From CAWBRT01 sp049519595 (lineage in GTDB: Bacteria; Acidobacteriota; Terriglobia; Terriglobales; Acidobacteriaceae): 32,472 nt of DNA. Of the stretch, positions 9,001-16,540 are shown one piece after another. Location of the stretch: contig JBEKQP010000016.1 of assembly GCA_049519595.1 (NCBI GenBank), positions 1 to 32,472 on the forward strand, written 5' to 3'. The stretch's first letter is position 1. Every line of letters begins with the position of its first letter. The notes under the pieces were generated by a model. That model saw nothing but the letters and a program-made list of their open reading frames with translations. It was not told where the DNA came from and did not search any database. Made by a program: the position numbers and the translations under genes.

Positions 9001-9353
9001 CCAAACATCCGGGTGAACTCTTGATTTACGCTCAGGATTCTGGTGTTCATGTCGAGTAAGCAGATCGCTACTGGCGCTGTTTCAAACAGCTCGTCCAGGT
9101 AGGCTCGGTGATTGCGGAGCTCTTCCTCCGCCCGCCCGCGTGCCATGCCGATCAGGCGGTAAATTAACCAGGTGCTTACGCCGACGAACATGGCTCCCTT
9201 AAGAACCGATATCTGAGTTGCTCTTCCCGCGGACAGCCCCCAAAAGCCCAGAGCTTGGTCCGAAATGAGAATCCATAGCGTCGATACGACAAAGTAGAAG
9301 CCGGCGATCTGTCCGGGACTTAATTGGGCCCAAAAGCCCTTTCGAAAACGCAC
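6096..9353 (-). CDS. Hybrid sensor histidine kinase, five PAS domains plus receiver
   Basis: A protein of about 1085 residues. Order: two N-terminal membrane helices (about 16-32 and 49-68), five PAS domains (about 82-198, 205-323, 327-445, 447-571, 576-693), a HisKA domain with phospho-acceptor H722 in GGIAHDFNN, an HATPase domain (N-box N830/N834; DTGMG at 877; GTGLGL near 903), and a C-terminal receiver with phospho-acceptor D1013 and K1063. The receiver shows this is a hybrid kinase of the NtrB-like GGIAHDFNN class. PAS2 and PAS3 are near duplicates. AAGGAG on the minus strand sits 5 bases before GTG 9353; a GTG at 9359 would add two residues but overlaps that site. No separate response regulator or phosphotransfer protein adjoins, so it is an orphan with an unknown signal. 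Confidence 0.93.
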   Translation of the reverse strand: MRFRKGFWAQLSPGQIAGFYFVVSTLWILISDQALGFWGLSAGRATQISVLKGAMFVGVSTWLIYRLIGMARGRAEEELRNHRAYLDELFETAPVAICLLDMNTRILSVNQEFTRMFGYEKEEVIGRDTADLIVPDELRNEIEGQLHSIALGERLDKETIRLRKDGTRVCVSMVAAPAMVEGGLAAIHVVYRDLTERKRAEMQLQATAERLKAILENAPVGIVINDREGHTIEPNAAYQRICGYSAEELKGTKFTDYTYPDDVAKNLQLYEQLGSHKLQSYEMEKRYIRKDGKTIWVRVVAAELNDGNNVGIVEDITAHKQAEQQLQATADRLQAILDNAPVGIVITDREGRLIEYNAAHLRMCGYSAEELKGSKFTDYTHPDDIAKNLQLFELVTSGKRQSVEIEKRYLRKDGTTIWGRVISSRLNKEFNIGIIEDVTERKKAAEALRESERLLRAVIDLVPHFIFVKNRESRYLLANRACAEASGISSEQMVGRRTIDHLSDRDEAERFMKEDREVIDSGRPKFTAEETFHDITGRVRTHQTIKMPFVAPGTGEPALIGVAVDITEIKLAQRALAESEERLRTIVGLAPDGIFVASDQGRIIEVNEAACEQLGYTRDQLLQLRILDFIPSRFAQRASARLRGQVPSGTYESAHIRADGVEVPVELSVAKIVFRGQPAFIGIARDISDRKRAEQQREKLEQQLRQAQKMEAVGRLAGGIAHDFNNLLMVIQSYTEMLQDSLPARDTLRNNTQQIMKAADRAASLTRQMLAYSRKQILSPVVLDLNAVIGEAAKMLRRLIGEDIEFRVNAAEPLWAIEADPDQIVQVLMNLCLNARDAMPQGGTLTVTTGNATVKEGSVGGQPYVLPGDYVKMSVTDTGMGVSKEMQGQIFEPFFTTKEVGKGTGLGLATVYGIVKQSGGYVWVDSELGQGASFRIYLPRAKGATAPDMSAKAEARPRGTETILVAEDEEALREAICDYLRSVGYKVFAASSGQHALSVASQHEGRIDLLITDLVMPKMSGRELSQMLGSLRPDLKTIYMSGHSDDAVLRHGIQEMGTTFLQKPFSLGTLARKVRETLGRKETVQ
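8019..8741 (-). repeat. Tandem PAS-domain duplication inside the kinase gene
   Basis: The coding regions for PAS2 (8376-8741) and PAS3 (8019-8375) encode almost the same sequence: NAPVGIVI(N/T)DREG, CGYSAEELKG(T/S)KFTDYT, PDD(V/I)AKNLQL and RKDG(K/T)TIW occur in both with a period of about 122 residues. The DNA copies also match over long stretches, indicating internal duplication within the gene. Confidence 0.8.
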
Positions 9354-9976
9354 GCGCACTCCTTGGTGTGCTCAGATTAAGGAAGCCACATGAGGGAAGA
9401 ACACCCGATGCCCCTGCTTCTTCGTGGATCTCTATATATCGGGCTCAAACGCCATCGCCATTAGCTCAGCAATAGAAATATTGTCTCCGAAGTCGGTTCC
9501 TGATCTGCTCAAACTCTCGGAATTGATGAGTCGGCTCTGTGGTGGATTGGCCCACCTGAAGATTAGCCAAGGATAGTTGCGGGACCGGCACAATACTATA
9601 AACGATTTACCCTAACCCCGGCTCAGTGTGCGAATCAATGCTCTCGCAGCAAAGCTGACTGACGAAAACCACGCCGGATTCCTCCCTGGCGCCAGTTCTG
9701 CCCGCACTCCCAATGCCGAATCAGCAGCTCAAAAACCATGCAATGGGGAACACCGATAATCTGCGGCAGCCTTGCGTGGTGAGGCTACGAAGAACGCCCG
9801 ACCGAAGAAGGCGATCCCATGCCGCAGCGCCTCCCGTGTCAGGCGCCATTGACTACGACGCCGAGCCGTTCGTAACGAGAACAGGTCCGCGCGCCATAAT
9901 TAGCAGGCTTTTAATACGATTTTTGAGGAGGAAATCCAATACTCAATTTAACATGAGTTTTCCGGGAGGAACTCCG
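9354..9976. other. Intergenic region between divergent kinase and importer genes
   Basis: About 620 bp with no convincing gene. An open frame runs in phase with the downstream binding protein from 9713, but its composition is Arg-rich and unlike a protein, and the signal peptide starts only at 9977. TTAATACGATTTT at 9911-9923 weakly resembles the motif before the lyase and dehydratase genes. GAGGAGG at 9925-9931 is a ribosome-binding-like site too far from the chosen start. I see no good -35/-10 pair. Confidence 0.5.
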
Positions 9977-11023
9977 ATGGCCAACAAGAAGAGGAATCTG
10001 TCCAGCTTAATACTGCTCGTTGGGATGTTGACTACCGTAATGCTGTTCTCCGGCTGCGAAACGAAACCGGCGTCTGAATCAAAACAGATTGTCGTATACA
10101 ACTCGCCGCCCGAGTGGGCGAACTGGGGCGAGATGCTCAAGCGATTCAGCGCCAAGACCGGCATTCAGGCTACGCCGGACAATAAGAACAGCGGACAGAC
10201 CGTCACCGCACTGATCGCCGAGAAGGCAAAACCGCTCGCCGATGCTGCGTACCTTGGGATTACTTTCGGCTACGAGGCAGCGAACAGAGACCTGCTGACA
10301 GGCTATAAACCGTCGGGGTTCGACGAGATCCCAAAAGAGTTGAAAGACCCGGAAGGCCGCTGGATGACTATCCACTACGGCGCGATCGCGTTCATCGTTA
10401 ATACTGATGCGCTGGGCAAAACGCCGGTTCCCAAGAGCTGGGCGGACCTTTTGAAACCGGAGTACAAAGGCAAGGTCGCGTTCCTCGATCCGACTTCGGC
10501 GGCAGTGGGATACTCAGTCGCGGTTGCAGCGAATCTCGCGATGGGCGGATCTCTCGATGACTGGGAACCTGGATTCAAGTACTTCAAGCGCTTGGAGGCA
10601 CAAGGCGTCGAGCATCCGAAGCAGACGGCAACGCCACGGGTGATCAAGGGAGAAATTCCTATCTTGATTGATGCGGACTTCAATGGGTACCGCCCGAAGA
10701 TCAAAGAGAACGCCCCGCTGCAGGTGGTAATTCCGGCTGAAGGCTCACTGAAGATGCCCTATGTGATCGGGATGGTAAAGGGCGCGCCGCGTCCCGACGC
10801 CGCGAAAAAACTCATCGATTATGTGCTGTCTGACGAAGGGCAAAAGATCTGGGCTGGCGGATTCGTGCAGCCAATTCGCGCAGGTATGGTCCCTCCCGAA
10901 GTTGCCGGTCAGATGCTGCCGGCTTCCGACTATGCGCGGGCAAGGTCAGTCGATTTTCTAAAAATGCAGCAGGTTCAAAAGGCCTTCACCGATCGCTGGC
11001 AAGCCGAGATTGTTGCCAAGTAA
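9977..11023 (+). CDS. ABC transporter solute-binding lipoprotein (Fe3+/polyamine/sugar-phosphate type)
   Basis: A 348-residue extracytoplasmic binding protein of the AfuA/FbpA/PotD-like SBP_bac group. It has a lipoprotein signal peptide with lipobox FSGC and lipidated cysteine C27. The mature part begins IVVYNSPPEWANWGEMLKRF, like the strand that opens ferric-binding proteins, and has the typical IHYGAIAFIVNTDAL and PKSWADLLKPEYKGKVAF segments. The ATG at 9977 follows GGGAGGA with good spacing; an in-frame ATG at 9953 would give an atypical signal peptide. The mature sequence lacks an obvious tyrosine pair for iron. Relatives bind hexose phosphates, 2-aminoethylphosphonate, thiamine or polyamines. 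The isomerase at the end of the operon makes a sugar phosphate or polyol ligand attractive, but this is inference. Confidence 0.88.
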   Translation: MANKKRNLSSLILLVGMLTTVMLFSGCETKPASESKQIVVYNSPPEWANWGEMLKRFSAKTGIQATPDNKNSGQTVTALIAEKAKPLADAAYLGITFGYEAANRDLLTGYKPSGFDEIPKELKDPEGRWMTIHYGAIAFIVNTDALGKTPVPKSWADLLKPEYKGKVAFLDPTSAAVGYSVAVAANLAMGGSLDDWEPGFKYFKRLEAQGVEHPKQTATPRVIKGEIPILIDADFNGYRPKIKENAPLQVVIPAEGSLKMPYVIGMVKGAPRPDAAKKLIDYVLSDEGQKIWAGGFVQPIRAGMVPPEVAGQMLPASDYARARSVDFLKMQQVQKAFTDRWQAEIVAK

Positions 11024-11091
11024 CTTTCCGTGCGGTTAGTTTGGCACGTCCTCTCGGCCAGCGGCTTCTCTTTCGGCGGGGAGGATAGTGC

Positions 11092-11943
11092 GTGTTGATT
11101 CAAGGCTGGGGGAACATGATGATAAGCCGCCGCATGGCGGATAAACTATGGGTCTCGGCACTGTTGCTCCCGGCCATTCTGACCGCAGCGTACTATTTTA
11201 TTTACCCGATGCTGGTGCTGGGCCTAACCAGCCTCCATTCGGAAGCTGGACTGAGCATCGTGCATTACACCGAGATCCTGACCAAGGCTCAATATCGGGA
11301 GTCGCTGTTCGATACGATCTTCCTGTCGGTTGCAGTGACGCTGGTAACACTGGCGATTTCGACGCTGCTGTCGATGGTACTGGTGCGCTGGGAATTTCCG
11401 TTGAAGAAGCTATACCAGGCACTGATCACCTTCCCTCTGTCTTTCCCCGGCGTTGTCGTTGGCTTCATGATCATTATTCTGTTCGGTAGGACGGGCGTTA
11501 TCCCCAATGTGATCGCTCAATTCACCGGCAAGCCGATGCTGCAAATCGCCTATACGAACTGGGGACTGTTTTTTGCCTATCTTTATTTCAGCATTCCTAA
11601 AGTCACCATGACCATGGTCGGTTCGGTACACAAACTGGACATGCGGCTCGAAGAAGCCGCGCGCAGCCTCGGCGCCACCCCGGCCGTCAGCTTTCGCCGG
11701 GTTGTCCTGCCTGCCCTGTCGCCGGCGCTGGTAGCGGCCGGAGCTTTATGTTTTGCTACTTCGATGAGCGCATTCGGGACGGCCTTCACACTGGCCCAGA
11801 ATATCAGCGTGCTGCCGGTCTTGATGTATACGGAATATACGCTGTCTTTCCAGATCGAAGCGGCCAGCGCAATGGCAATCACATTAGGAGTGATCACGCT
11901 GCTGTTCAACTACGCTTACCGGACTATCGGGGAAAGGGGGTAG
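11092..11943 (+). CDS. ABC permease 1 of the second importer
   Basis: A 283-residue inner-membrane permease of the binding-protein-dependent transport family (PotB/ThiP-half type), with about six hydrophobic segments. The EAA loop is present as EEAARSLGATPAVSFRRVVLPALSPAL at about residues 187-213, which contacts the ATPase. GTG 11092 is used because GGGGAGG lies 7 bases upstream; ATG 11116 with GGGGGA very close is an alternative. The next permease gene begins 5 bases after its stop. The two half-size permeases replace the single double-size FbpB-type permease of classical iron systems. Confidence 0.88.
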   Translation: MLIQGWGNMMISRRMADKLWVSALLLPAILTAAYYFIYPMLVLGLTSLHSEAGLSIVHYTEILTKAQYRESLFDTIFLSVAVTLVTLAISTLLSMVLVRWEFPLKKLYQALITFPLSFPGVVVGFMIIILFGRTGVIPNVIAQFTGKPMLQIAYTNWGLFFAYLYFSIPKVTMTMVGSVHKLDMRLEEAARSLGATPAVSFRRVVLPALSPALVAAGALCFATSMSAFGTAFTLAQNISVLPVLMYTEYTLSFQIEAASAMAITLGVITLLFNYAYRTIGERG

Positions 11944-11947
11944 GCAG

Positions 11948-12739
11948 GTGCGAAGATGGGGTCCCGGGCGTGTTCTGGTCCTTTTAGTCGTCGTCCTGGT
12001 ATCGGCTTTTCTGATTGTGCCGGTATTCATCTCAATCATCGGATCGTTTTCCGGTTATTGGGGACTGACGATGTTTGAAAAAGGGCTGACCCTGAGATGG
12101 TACGCATATGTCTGGGAGAATTATTCCCACACCATAAAATTTAGCGTAATCATCGCCGCGGCGACCGTCATAATCGACATCCTGCTGGGTGTTCCCGCCG
12201 CGTACGCGCTGTCAAAGGGTCGCTCCCGCTGGTCGACCGGATTAGAGGAACTGCTCTCTGTGCCGGTGGCGATACCGGGGATTGCAATTGCTTTGGCGCT
12301 CATCCAGACCCACAACTACTTGTCCGGAAGTTGGCTGTTCATCGTCGTCGGCCATGTGATTTTCACCATGCCGCTGATGCTCCGTGCCGTCACGGCCGCA
12401 CTGCGAACGGCAAAGCTGGCTGCGATGGAGGAGGCTGCGGCCAGTCTAGGTGCCGGCCGGGGCACCCGATTGATTCGAGTGGTTGTTCCGAATGTGCGCG
12501 ACGCAATTGTTGCCGGGTCGCTGATGGTGTTAACCATGTCGCTGGGCGAATTCAACCTGACGTTTTTCCTGTATACGCCTTTGACGATGACGATGCCTGT
12601 TGGTCTATATGAATCCTATGCCTCTTTGCGGATTGAAATCGGTAGCGCCTACACTACGCTTTTCCTGCTGTTCACCCTGCCGCTGATGGCGCTGATCCAG
12701 TACCTCGGAAGTGAGAAGGTAGAGGGGCAAGGTTTCTGA
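11948..12739 (+). CDS. ABC permease 2 of the second importer
   Basis: A 263-residue inner-membrane permease (PotC/PhnV-like) with about six hydrophobic helices and the EAA loop EEAAASLGAGRGTRLIRVVVPNV near residues 159-181. The GTG at 11948 is preceded by AGGGGG. Its TGA overlaps the ATPase start by one base (TGATG at 12737-12741), so translation is probably coupled. It heterodimerises with the previous permease. Confidence 0.88.
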   Translation: MRRWGPGRVLVLLVVVLVSAFLIVPVFISIIGSFSGYWGLTMFEKGLTLRWYAYVWENYSHTIKFSVIIAAATVIIDILLGVPAAYALSKGRSRWSTGLEELLSVPVAIPGIAIALALIQTHNYLSGSWLFIVVGHVIFTMPLMLRAVTAALRTAKLAAMEEAAASLGAGRGTRLIRVVVPNVRDAIVAGSLMVLTMSLGEFNLTFFLYTPLTMTMPVGLYESYASLRIEIGSAYTTLFLLFTLPLMALIQYLGSEKVEGQGF

Positions 12740-13806
12740 TGACGCATCTGACGATAGACAGGTTGACGAAGCAGTATGCCAAGAGCGTTTATGCCGTCCG
12801 CGAAGTGTCGCTTGAGGTTGAGAAAGGCGAAACGATGGTGCTGGTTGGCCCGTCCGGGTGCGGGAAGACCACAACGCTCCGGATGACGGCTGGGCTCGAG
12901 ATCCCCACATCTGGAAGAGTGTTGTTTGGCAATAAAGACGTAACCGACTTGCCGCCGGAAAAACGGGGTGTCGGCATGGTGTTTCAGAACTATGCGTTGT
13001 TCGCGAACATGACTGTGGCACAGAATATTGCCTTCGGGCTCGAAATGCGTGGGGCTTCGCGGGACAGGATTGGCAGCCAGGTCACGACGATGATGAACAT
13101 GATGGGCATAACCGAACTCGCCGCGCGCAAACCCGCTCAGCTATCCGGCGGACAGCAGCAGCGTGTAGCCTTTGCCCGGGCCCTCGCTATCGAACCCGAG
13201 TACCTGCTCCTGGATGAGCCGCTTACGGCCCTTGATGCCAAGCTCCGCGACAGCTTGCGCGTGGAACTGGCCAGGCTATTAAAGGAGCTGAACATCACGG
13301 CTCTTTACGTGACCCATGACTTGACGGAGGCTATGGCCCTGGGAGACCGGATCGCGGTGATGAATCATGGACAGATTCAGCAATGCGACACGCCGCGGGA
13401 AATCTACCACAATCCGGCAAATGCTTTCGTCGCCGGCTTCATCGGGCGCACGAATTGCTATCGCGGCCTGCTTGAGTCATCAGATGGCGGCGGCTTGGCC
13501 GTGAACCTCGGATTCGCTACCCTTCCGGTCGCTTGCGACCCGGGCGGCCGCGAAGTCGTTGTCATCTTCCGACCCGAGGACTTACGCGTTGCTGCGCCTG
13601 ATGAGACTCCGCACTTCGTCGTTCACATTACGGATATCCTGTTCCTGGGCGCGAGAGTCCGCGGCATAGGACGCCTGTCAGGTGGTGAGGAGATAGTGAT
13701 CGACCTCGATAACGCCGTCAGCATCCGCTCCGGCGACAATGTGGGCTTCTGTATCCGCCCCGGAAAGATCGTCGTTCGCTCCGCGGATTTTAACCTACCG
13801 AGGTAA
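12739..13806 (+). CDS. ABC ATPase of the second importer (PotA/FbpC-like with TOBE)
   Basis: A 355-residue cytoplasmic ATPase. Walker A is GPSGCGKTT (37-45), the Q-loop is VFQNYALF (about 81-88), the signature LSGGQQQR (135-142), Walker B YLLLDEP with D159 and E160, and the switch histidine is in YVTHDLTEAM. Residues about 245-350 form a TOBE-type regulatory/ligand domain, with the characteristic VVIFRPEDLRVA. Length and layout fit the PotA/FbpC/MalK subfamily rather than short amino-acid ATPases. It sits between the permeases and the isomerase gene. Confidence 0.92.
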   Translation: MTHLTIDRLTKQYAKSVYAVREVSLEVEKGETMVLVGPSGCGKTTTLRMTAGLEIPTSGRVLFGNKDVTDLPPEKRGVGMVFQNYALFANMTVAQNIAFGLEMRGASRDRIGSQVTTMMNMMGITELAARKPAQLSGGQQQRVAFARALAIEPEYLLLDEPLTALDAKLRDSLRVELARLLKELNITALYVTHDLTEAMALGDRIAVMNHGQIQQCDTPREIYHNPANAFVAGFIGRTNCYRGLLESSDGGGLAVNLGFATLPVACDPGGREVVVIFRPEDLRVAAPDETPHFVVHITDILFLGARVRGIGRLSGGEEIVIDLDNAVSIRSGDNVGFCIRPGKIVVRSADFNLPR

Positions 13807-13811
13807 CGAGA

Positions 13812-14630
13812 ATGAAGATTTGCGCCAACACACTGCTTTACATGGAAGAGCCGCTGACAACCTCGTTGAAAAAACTCGGCGGAATGGGGTTTTCGGCAAT
13901 TGACATTTTTGCCGATTCACCGGCAATCGATTATCGCCAGCCGCAACCGGACGAGATAACTCAGATCAAGTCCCTGGGACAAAAGTACGGTGTTGAATAC
14001 TCGATGCACGGACCTTGTTGGGACATCAATCCGGCATCGGAGAATGCCGGACATCGCGAAGATGTCGTTGCCCATTATCTTCAGGGCATACGCCTGGCAG
14101 CAGCCATCGGCGCAAGCACGATGGTCGTCCATTCCGGCTGGAAATCGGATTCCAAGCTCTCGGCGCGTGACGCGCTGCGATATTCCACCGAAACCATTGC
14201 CCGGTGCGCAACGGAAGCAGAGCGACTGGGCGTCACTCTGGGCGTGGAGAATGTGGGCTACGGGGCGGTAAACATGTTCGACGGCATTGAAGATTGGATC
14301 GGCATTGCCAAGAGTATCGCCAGCCCGGCCGTCGGCTTGACGCTGGACACTGGCCATGCTGTTCTCGAGGGTTTCGATCCGGCTGCGGCGATCCTTGCCG
14401 CCGGACCTCGGCTAAAGCATGTCCATCTTCATTCCAATATGGGCAAGGCCGACGATCATCTGCGACTCGATCGAGGAATCGTCGATTTCGGACCGGTGAT
14501 CCGGGCGATGCGCCAGATTGGTTTCGCGGGCCACGCGTCAATAGAAATTTACGCTCCCGACGGCGAGAAAGAAGAAGCCCTGCAAGCAAGCCGGAAGCTT
14601 TTGCAGGAACTTTGGGAAATGGCCAACTGA
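13812..14630 (+). CDS. Sugar-phosphate isomerase/epimerase-like TIM-barrel protein
   Basis: A 272-residue member of the xylose isomerase-like/AP endonuclease family 2 superfamily. Candidate metal ligands follow the family order: H66 (YSMHGP), H107 (VVHSGW), E146 (GVENVG), D179/H182 (LDTGHA), H204 (HVHLHSN), D215/H216 and E245 (ASIEIY). Such proteins isomerise or epimerise sugars, inosose or sugar phosphates, and a few are endonuclease IV proper; the short length and lack of DNA-binding loops argue for a sugar enzyme. It starts 5 bases after the ATPase stop and is the last gene of the importer operon, so it probably processes the imported ligand. The exact substrate is not known. Confidence 0.85.
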   Translation: MKICANTLLYMEEPLTTSLKKLGGMGFSAIDIFADSPAIDYRQPQPDEITQIKSLGQKYGVEYSMHGPCWDINPASENAGHREDVVAHYLQGIRLAAAIGASTMVVHSGWKSDSKLSARDALRYSTETIARCATEAERLGVTLGVENVGYGAVNMFDGIEDWIGIAKSIASPAVGLTLDTGHAVLEGFDPAAAILAAGPRLKHVHLHSNMGKADDHLRLDRGIVDFGPVIRAMRQIGFAGHASIEIYAPDGEKEEALQASRKLLQELWEMAN

Positions 14631-14671
14631 ACGGCAAAACAAAATAGGACGCTCCTCCTCTGCAAAGCAAA

Positions 14672-14700
14672 GCCCCTCAACCAAGCATGGCTGAAGGGGC
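14672..14700 (-). terminator. Rho-independent terminator of the Gly/Tyr-rich protein gene
   Basis: GCCCCT and AGGGGC close a hairpin with a bulged inner stem (CA-CC with GG-TG) and the loop AAGCAT. On the minus strand it is followed by TTTGCTTTG, a U-rich run, and it lies 30 bp past the stop of the minus-strand gene ending at 14731. It may also stop the plus-strand importer operon, although its plus-strand tail is poor in T. Confidence 0.65.
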
Positions 14701-14730
14701 GAAGAGCTAGATTCATTTTACGGAACGGGT

Positions 14731-15105
14731 TCAGCGCCGTCCGACTCCGCCGTGCCCACCACTGAAGGCGTGCCCGCCGCGGAAGCCGCCGGCAACCTGT
14801 CCACCTCGGAAACCGCCGACAACGTTCCCACCGCGGAAGCCTCCCCGATAACCGTAGCCGCCGCGGTAAAAGCCACGGCCCCAGCCTCCGCCATACCACC
14901 CGCCGCCGACTACGACTCCGCCGTAGGGATAGGCGCAGGAATAGTAAGGATAGTAACCGCAGGCATAATAGGGGTAAGGCGCAGGCGCAACGTACCCGTA
15001 TGGGGCGACGCCGATTCCAACTGCCACTTGCGCGCTCGCCCCCGGCGGCGCAGCCAGGGCAAACATCAGCACCAGACCGAATAGCGCGATAAGGGTCTTT
15101 TTCAT
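14731..15105 (-). CDS. Secreted Gly/Tyr-rich repeat protein
   Basis: A 124-residue small protein. Residues 1-25 form a clear signal peptide (MKKTLIALFG, hydrophobic core, cleavage at ASA). The mature part begins with a Pro/Tyr-rich segment (PYGYVAPAPYPYY) holding two cysteines (C49, C57) and continues with Gly/Arg/Tyr repeats, including three copies of GGFRGG spaced by 3 residues (NVV, QVA, HAF). The ATG at 15105 starts the signal peptide; upstream in-frame codons are not used. Similar low-complexity exported proteins are common in Acidobacteriota, and none with a known function can be named here. It could be a cell-surface or matrix protein. Gene-end support comes from the terminator just downstream. 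Confidence 0.75.
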   Translation of the reverse strand: MKKTLIALFGLVLMFALAAPPGASAQVAVGIGVAPYGYVAPAPYPYYACGYYPYYSCAYPYGGVVVGGGWYGGGWGRGFYRGGYGYRGGFRGGNVVGGFRGGQVAGGFRGGHAFSGGHGGVGRR

Positions 15106-15284
15106 TGTCCAGACCTCGATCCTCTGTAATAAAGAGAAACCCGTCGGATTGAAAAAGTTTTGTCTGGTACTCTGGGTTCGCGCCGCACTGGTCGCACACA
15201 CGCCCGTTATCCGCACGGTGTTCTTGCGCCTACCCTGGATTCTGCAGCTACATAGTGAGCTGCTGAGCCGGCAGCTTTGCTCCG

Positions 15285-16181
15285 CTACTTGTTCGCAAGT
15301 ATCCCACGCTGTTGAAGTCCCGGCGAAGACCCTGTTCCGGCGTTGGCTTGGGTTCGGTCCTGAGCCGGACTCTCCGTCTGCATAGAGGAGAGTTCAGCCT
15401 TACCAAATTTTGGCTCGCTCACATAACCGTGTATGTGGTCCTTGCTGATCTTGTTGATCACCACCTGAGCAGGCTGCTCCTCCTCGCTGGTATAAAACAT
15501 CGCAGGCTCGTAAAGGTTGACGTGCTTCTTAGTGACGACGCGATCATCCACCAGCAAGTCGAGGTCGGCGTACTGGTGCTTGGCGTCGGACCTGCGTAGC
15601 TTGATGTTCATAGTACCGGCATGGCTAAACTGTTTCGCCCTCTGGATATCGAATTCGTAGTACCGCCGTTCGCCCTTGCGCTGAAGCACCACGAGTTCCG
15701 CGTGGGTGCGAGCGATAGAGCCCTGGAGTTCGGTGCGGGTGGTCGATAAATCCTGCTGGGTTGAAGAGATGGCCTTGCCCTGCTCGTCCAGTTGCGACTG
15801 CACTTTTCCCCAGCGCGGATCGTCACGAACTGCACGATGCGAGGCCGAGCGGTGCTGCGTAGGGGTGCCGGACTTGCCTTTCACGCTGGATTCAGTTCTC
15901 GTCGGAGCCGGGGTCTCCACGACTTGCGGCTTGGGGGCCGAGAGCTCGTTTACCTTTGCCGTGAGCTGCTCAATCTCGGCGGTGGTGCTCTTGAGTGAAG
16001 TGGCGATTGCCGCGTTCCGCTCCAGCGCCGCGACCGCGACCCCGTGCTCGTGGACCGTGTATCCACTCAATGCCGCAACGCTTAGGGCGAAGGCGGCCGC
16101 AACCGCGATTCGTGGGCCTGAGAGCCACCGGCGTTCCGGTCTTTGCTTGATCGGCGCGTCCTCTGGAATTGGTTCAAACAT
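15285..16181 (-). CDS. Membrane-anchored coiled-coil protein of unknown function
   Basis: A 298-residue protein I do not recognise. Residues 1-25 are charged and cytoplasmic, 26-43 form one transmembrane helix, and about 50-80 hold a coiled coil. A Pro/Thr/Ser linker (about 82-117) follows, then a second coiled coil (about 125-165) and a folded region (about 170-260) with KGERRYYEFDIQRAKQF and alternating charged strands (LDLLVDDRVVTKKHVNLYEP). The tail is low-complexity, rich in Gln, Ser and Gly. This layout suggests one membrane span with most of the protein outside the cytoplasm. The ATG at 16181 follows GGGAGGA with suitable spacing. It lies 179 bp upstream of the Gly/Tyr-rich protein on the same strand. 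Confidence 0.72.
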   Translation of the reverse strand: MFEPIPEDAPIKQRPERRWLSGPRIAVAAAFALSVAALSGYTVHEHGVAVAALERNAAIATSLKSTTAEIEQLTAKVNELSAPKPQVVETPAPTRTESSVKGKSGTPTQHRSASHRAVRDDPRWGKVQSQLDEQGKAISSTQQDLSTTRTELQGSIARTHAELVVLQRKGERRYYEFDIQRAKQFSHAGTMNIKLRRSDAKHQYADLDLLVDDRVVTKKHVNLYEPAMFYTSEEEQPAQVVINKISKDHIHGYVSEPKFGKAELSSMQTESPAQDRTQANAGTGSSPGLQQRGILANK

Positions 16182-16540
16182 GTCTGGAGATCCTCCCTCA
16201 GCGAGAGCAAGTGCAAGCCCGTTGCCAACGTCGGGGTTGCGCTAACTCATTTGTGAGTGGCGGGTTACGAAGAAGGCCTTAGGTCGCCCATGGTCAGCGA
16301 CAATGGAAAAATTACGCCCGGGTAAGCAGAAACGCTTCGGCCTGCCAATGTGACCGAACGTCCAGGTTGGGCCACCAGCGCGCATGGATCGTGATTAGCT
16401 GGGCACTCAGCAAACGGCAAGTCGAGTTGGCTAGCAGCGCGGAAACCGAACAAAGTTCTTGACGCCGGGAAAATGAGTCCCGTTTCCGCCTAATTTCCGC
16501 CCTGATCCAATCGGTGAGGGAGCACCGCGTCCGGCGCAGC
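16182..16540. other. Intergenic region with nested inverted repeats
   Basis: No credible gene. GCGGAAAC (16439-16446) and GTTTCCGC (16482-16489) form a perfect 8-bp inverted repeat, and CGGGA/TCCCG (16466-16482) forms a smaller one inside it. These lie 50-100 bp past the stop of the minus-strand reductase gene and could be a weak terminator or transcript-end structure, but there is no U-tract. Nothing else was seen. Confidence 0.4.

Noticed and set aside
9577..9599. TTGCGG and TACTAT as a promoter in the kinase/importer gap
   Set aside because: The spacing is only about 11 bp, too short for a sigma-70 promoter.
9713..9976. In-frame N-terminal extension of the second binding protein
   Set aside because: The extension is Arg-rich, precedes a clear lipoprotein signal peptide and would bury it inside the protein.
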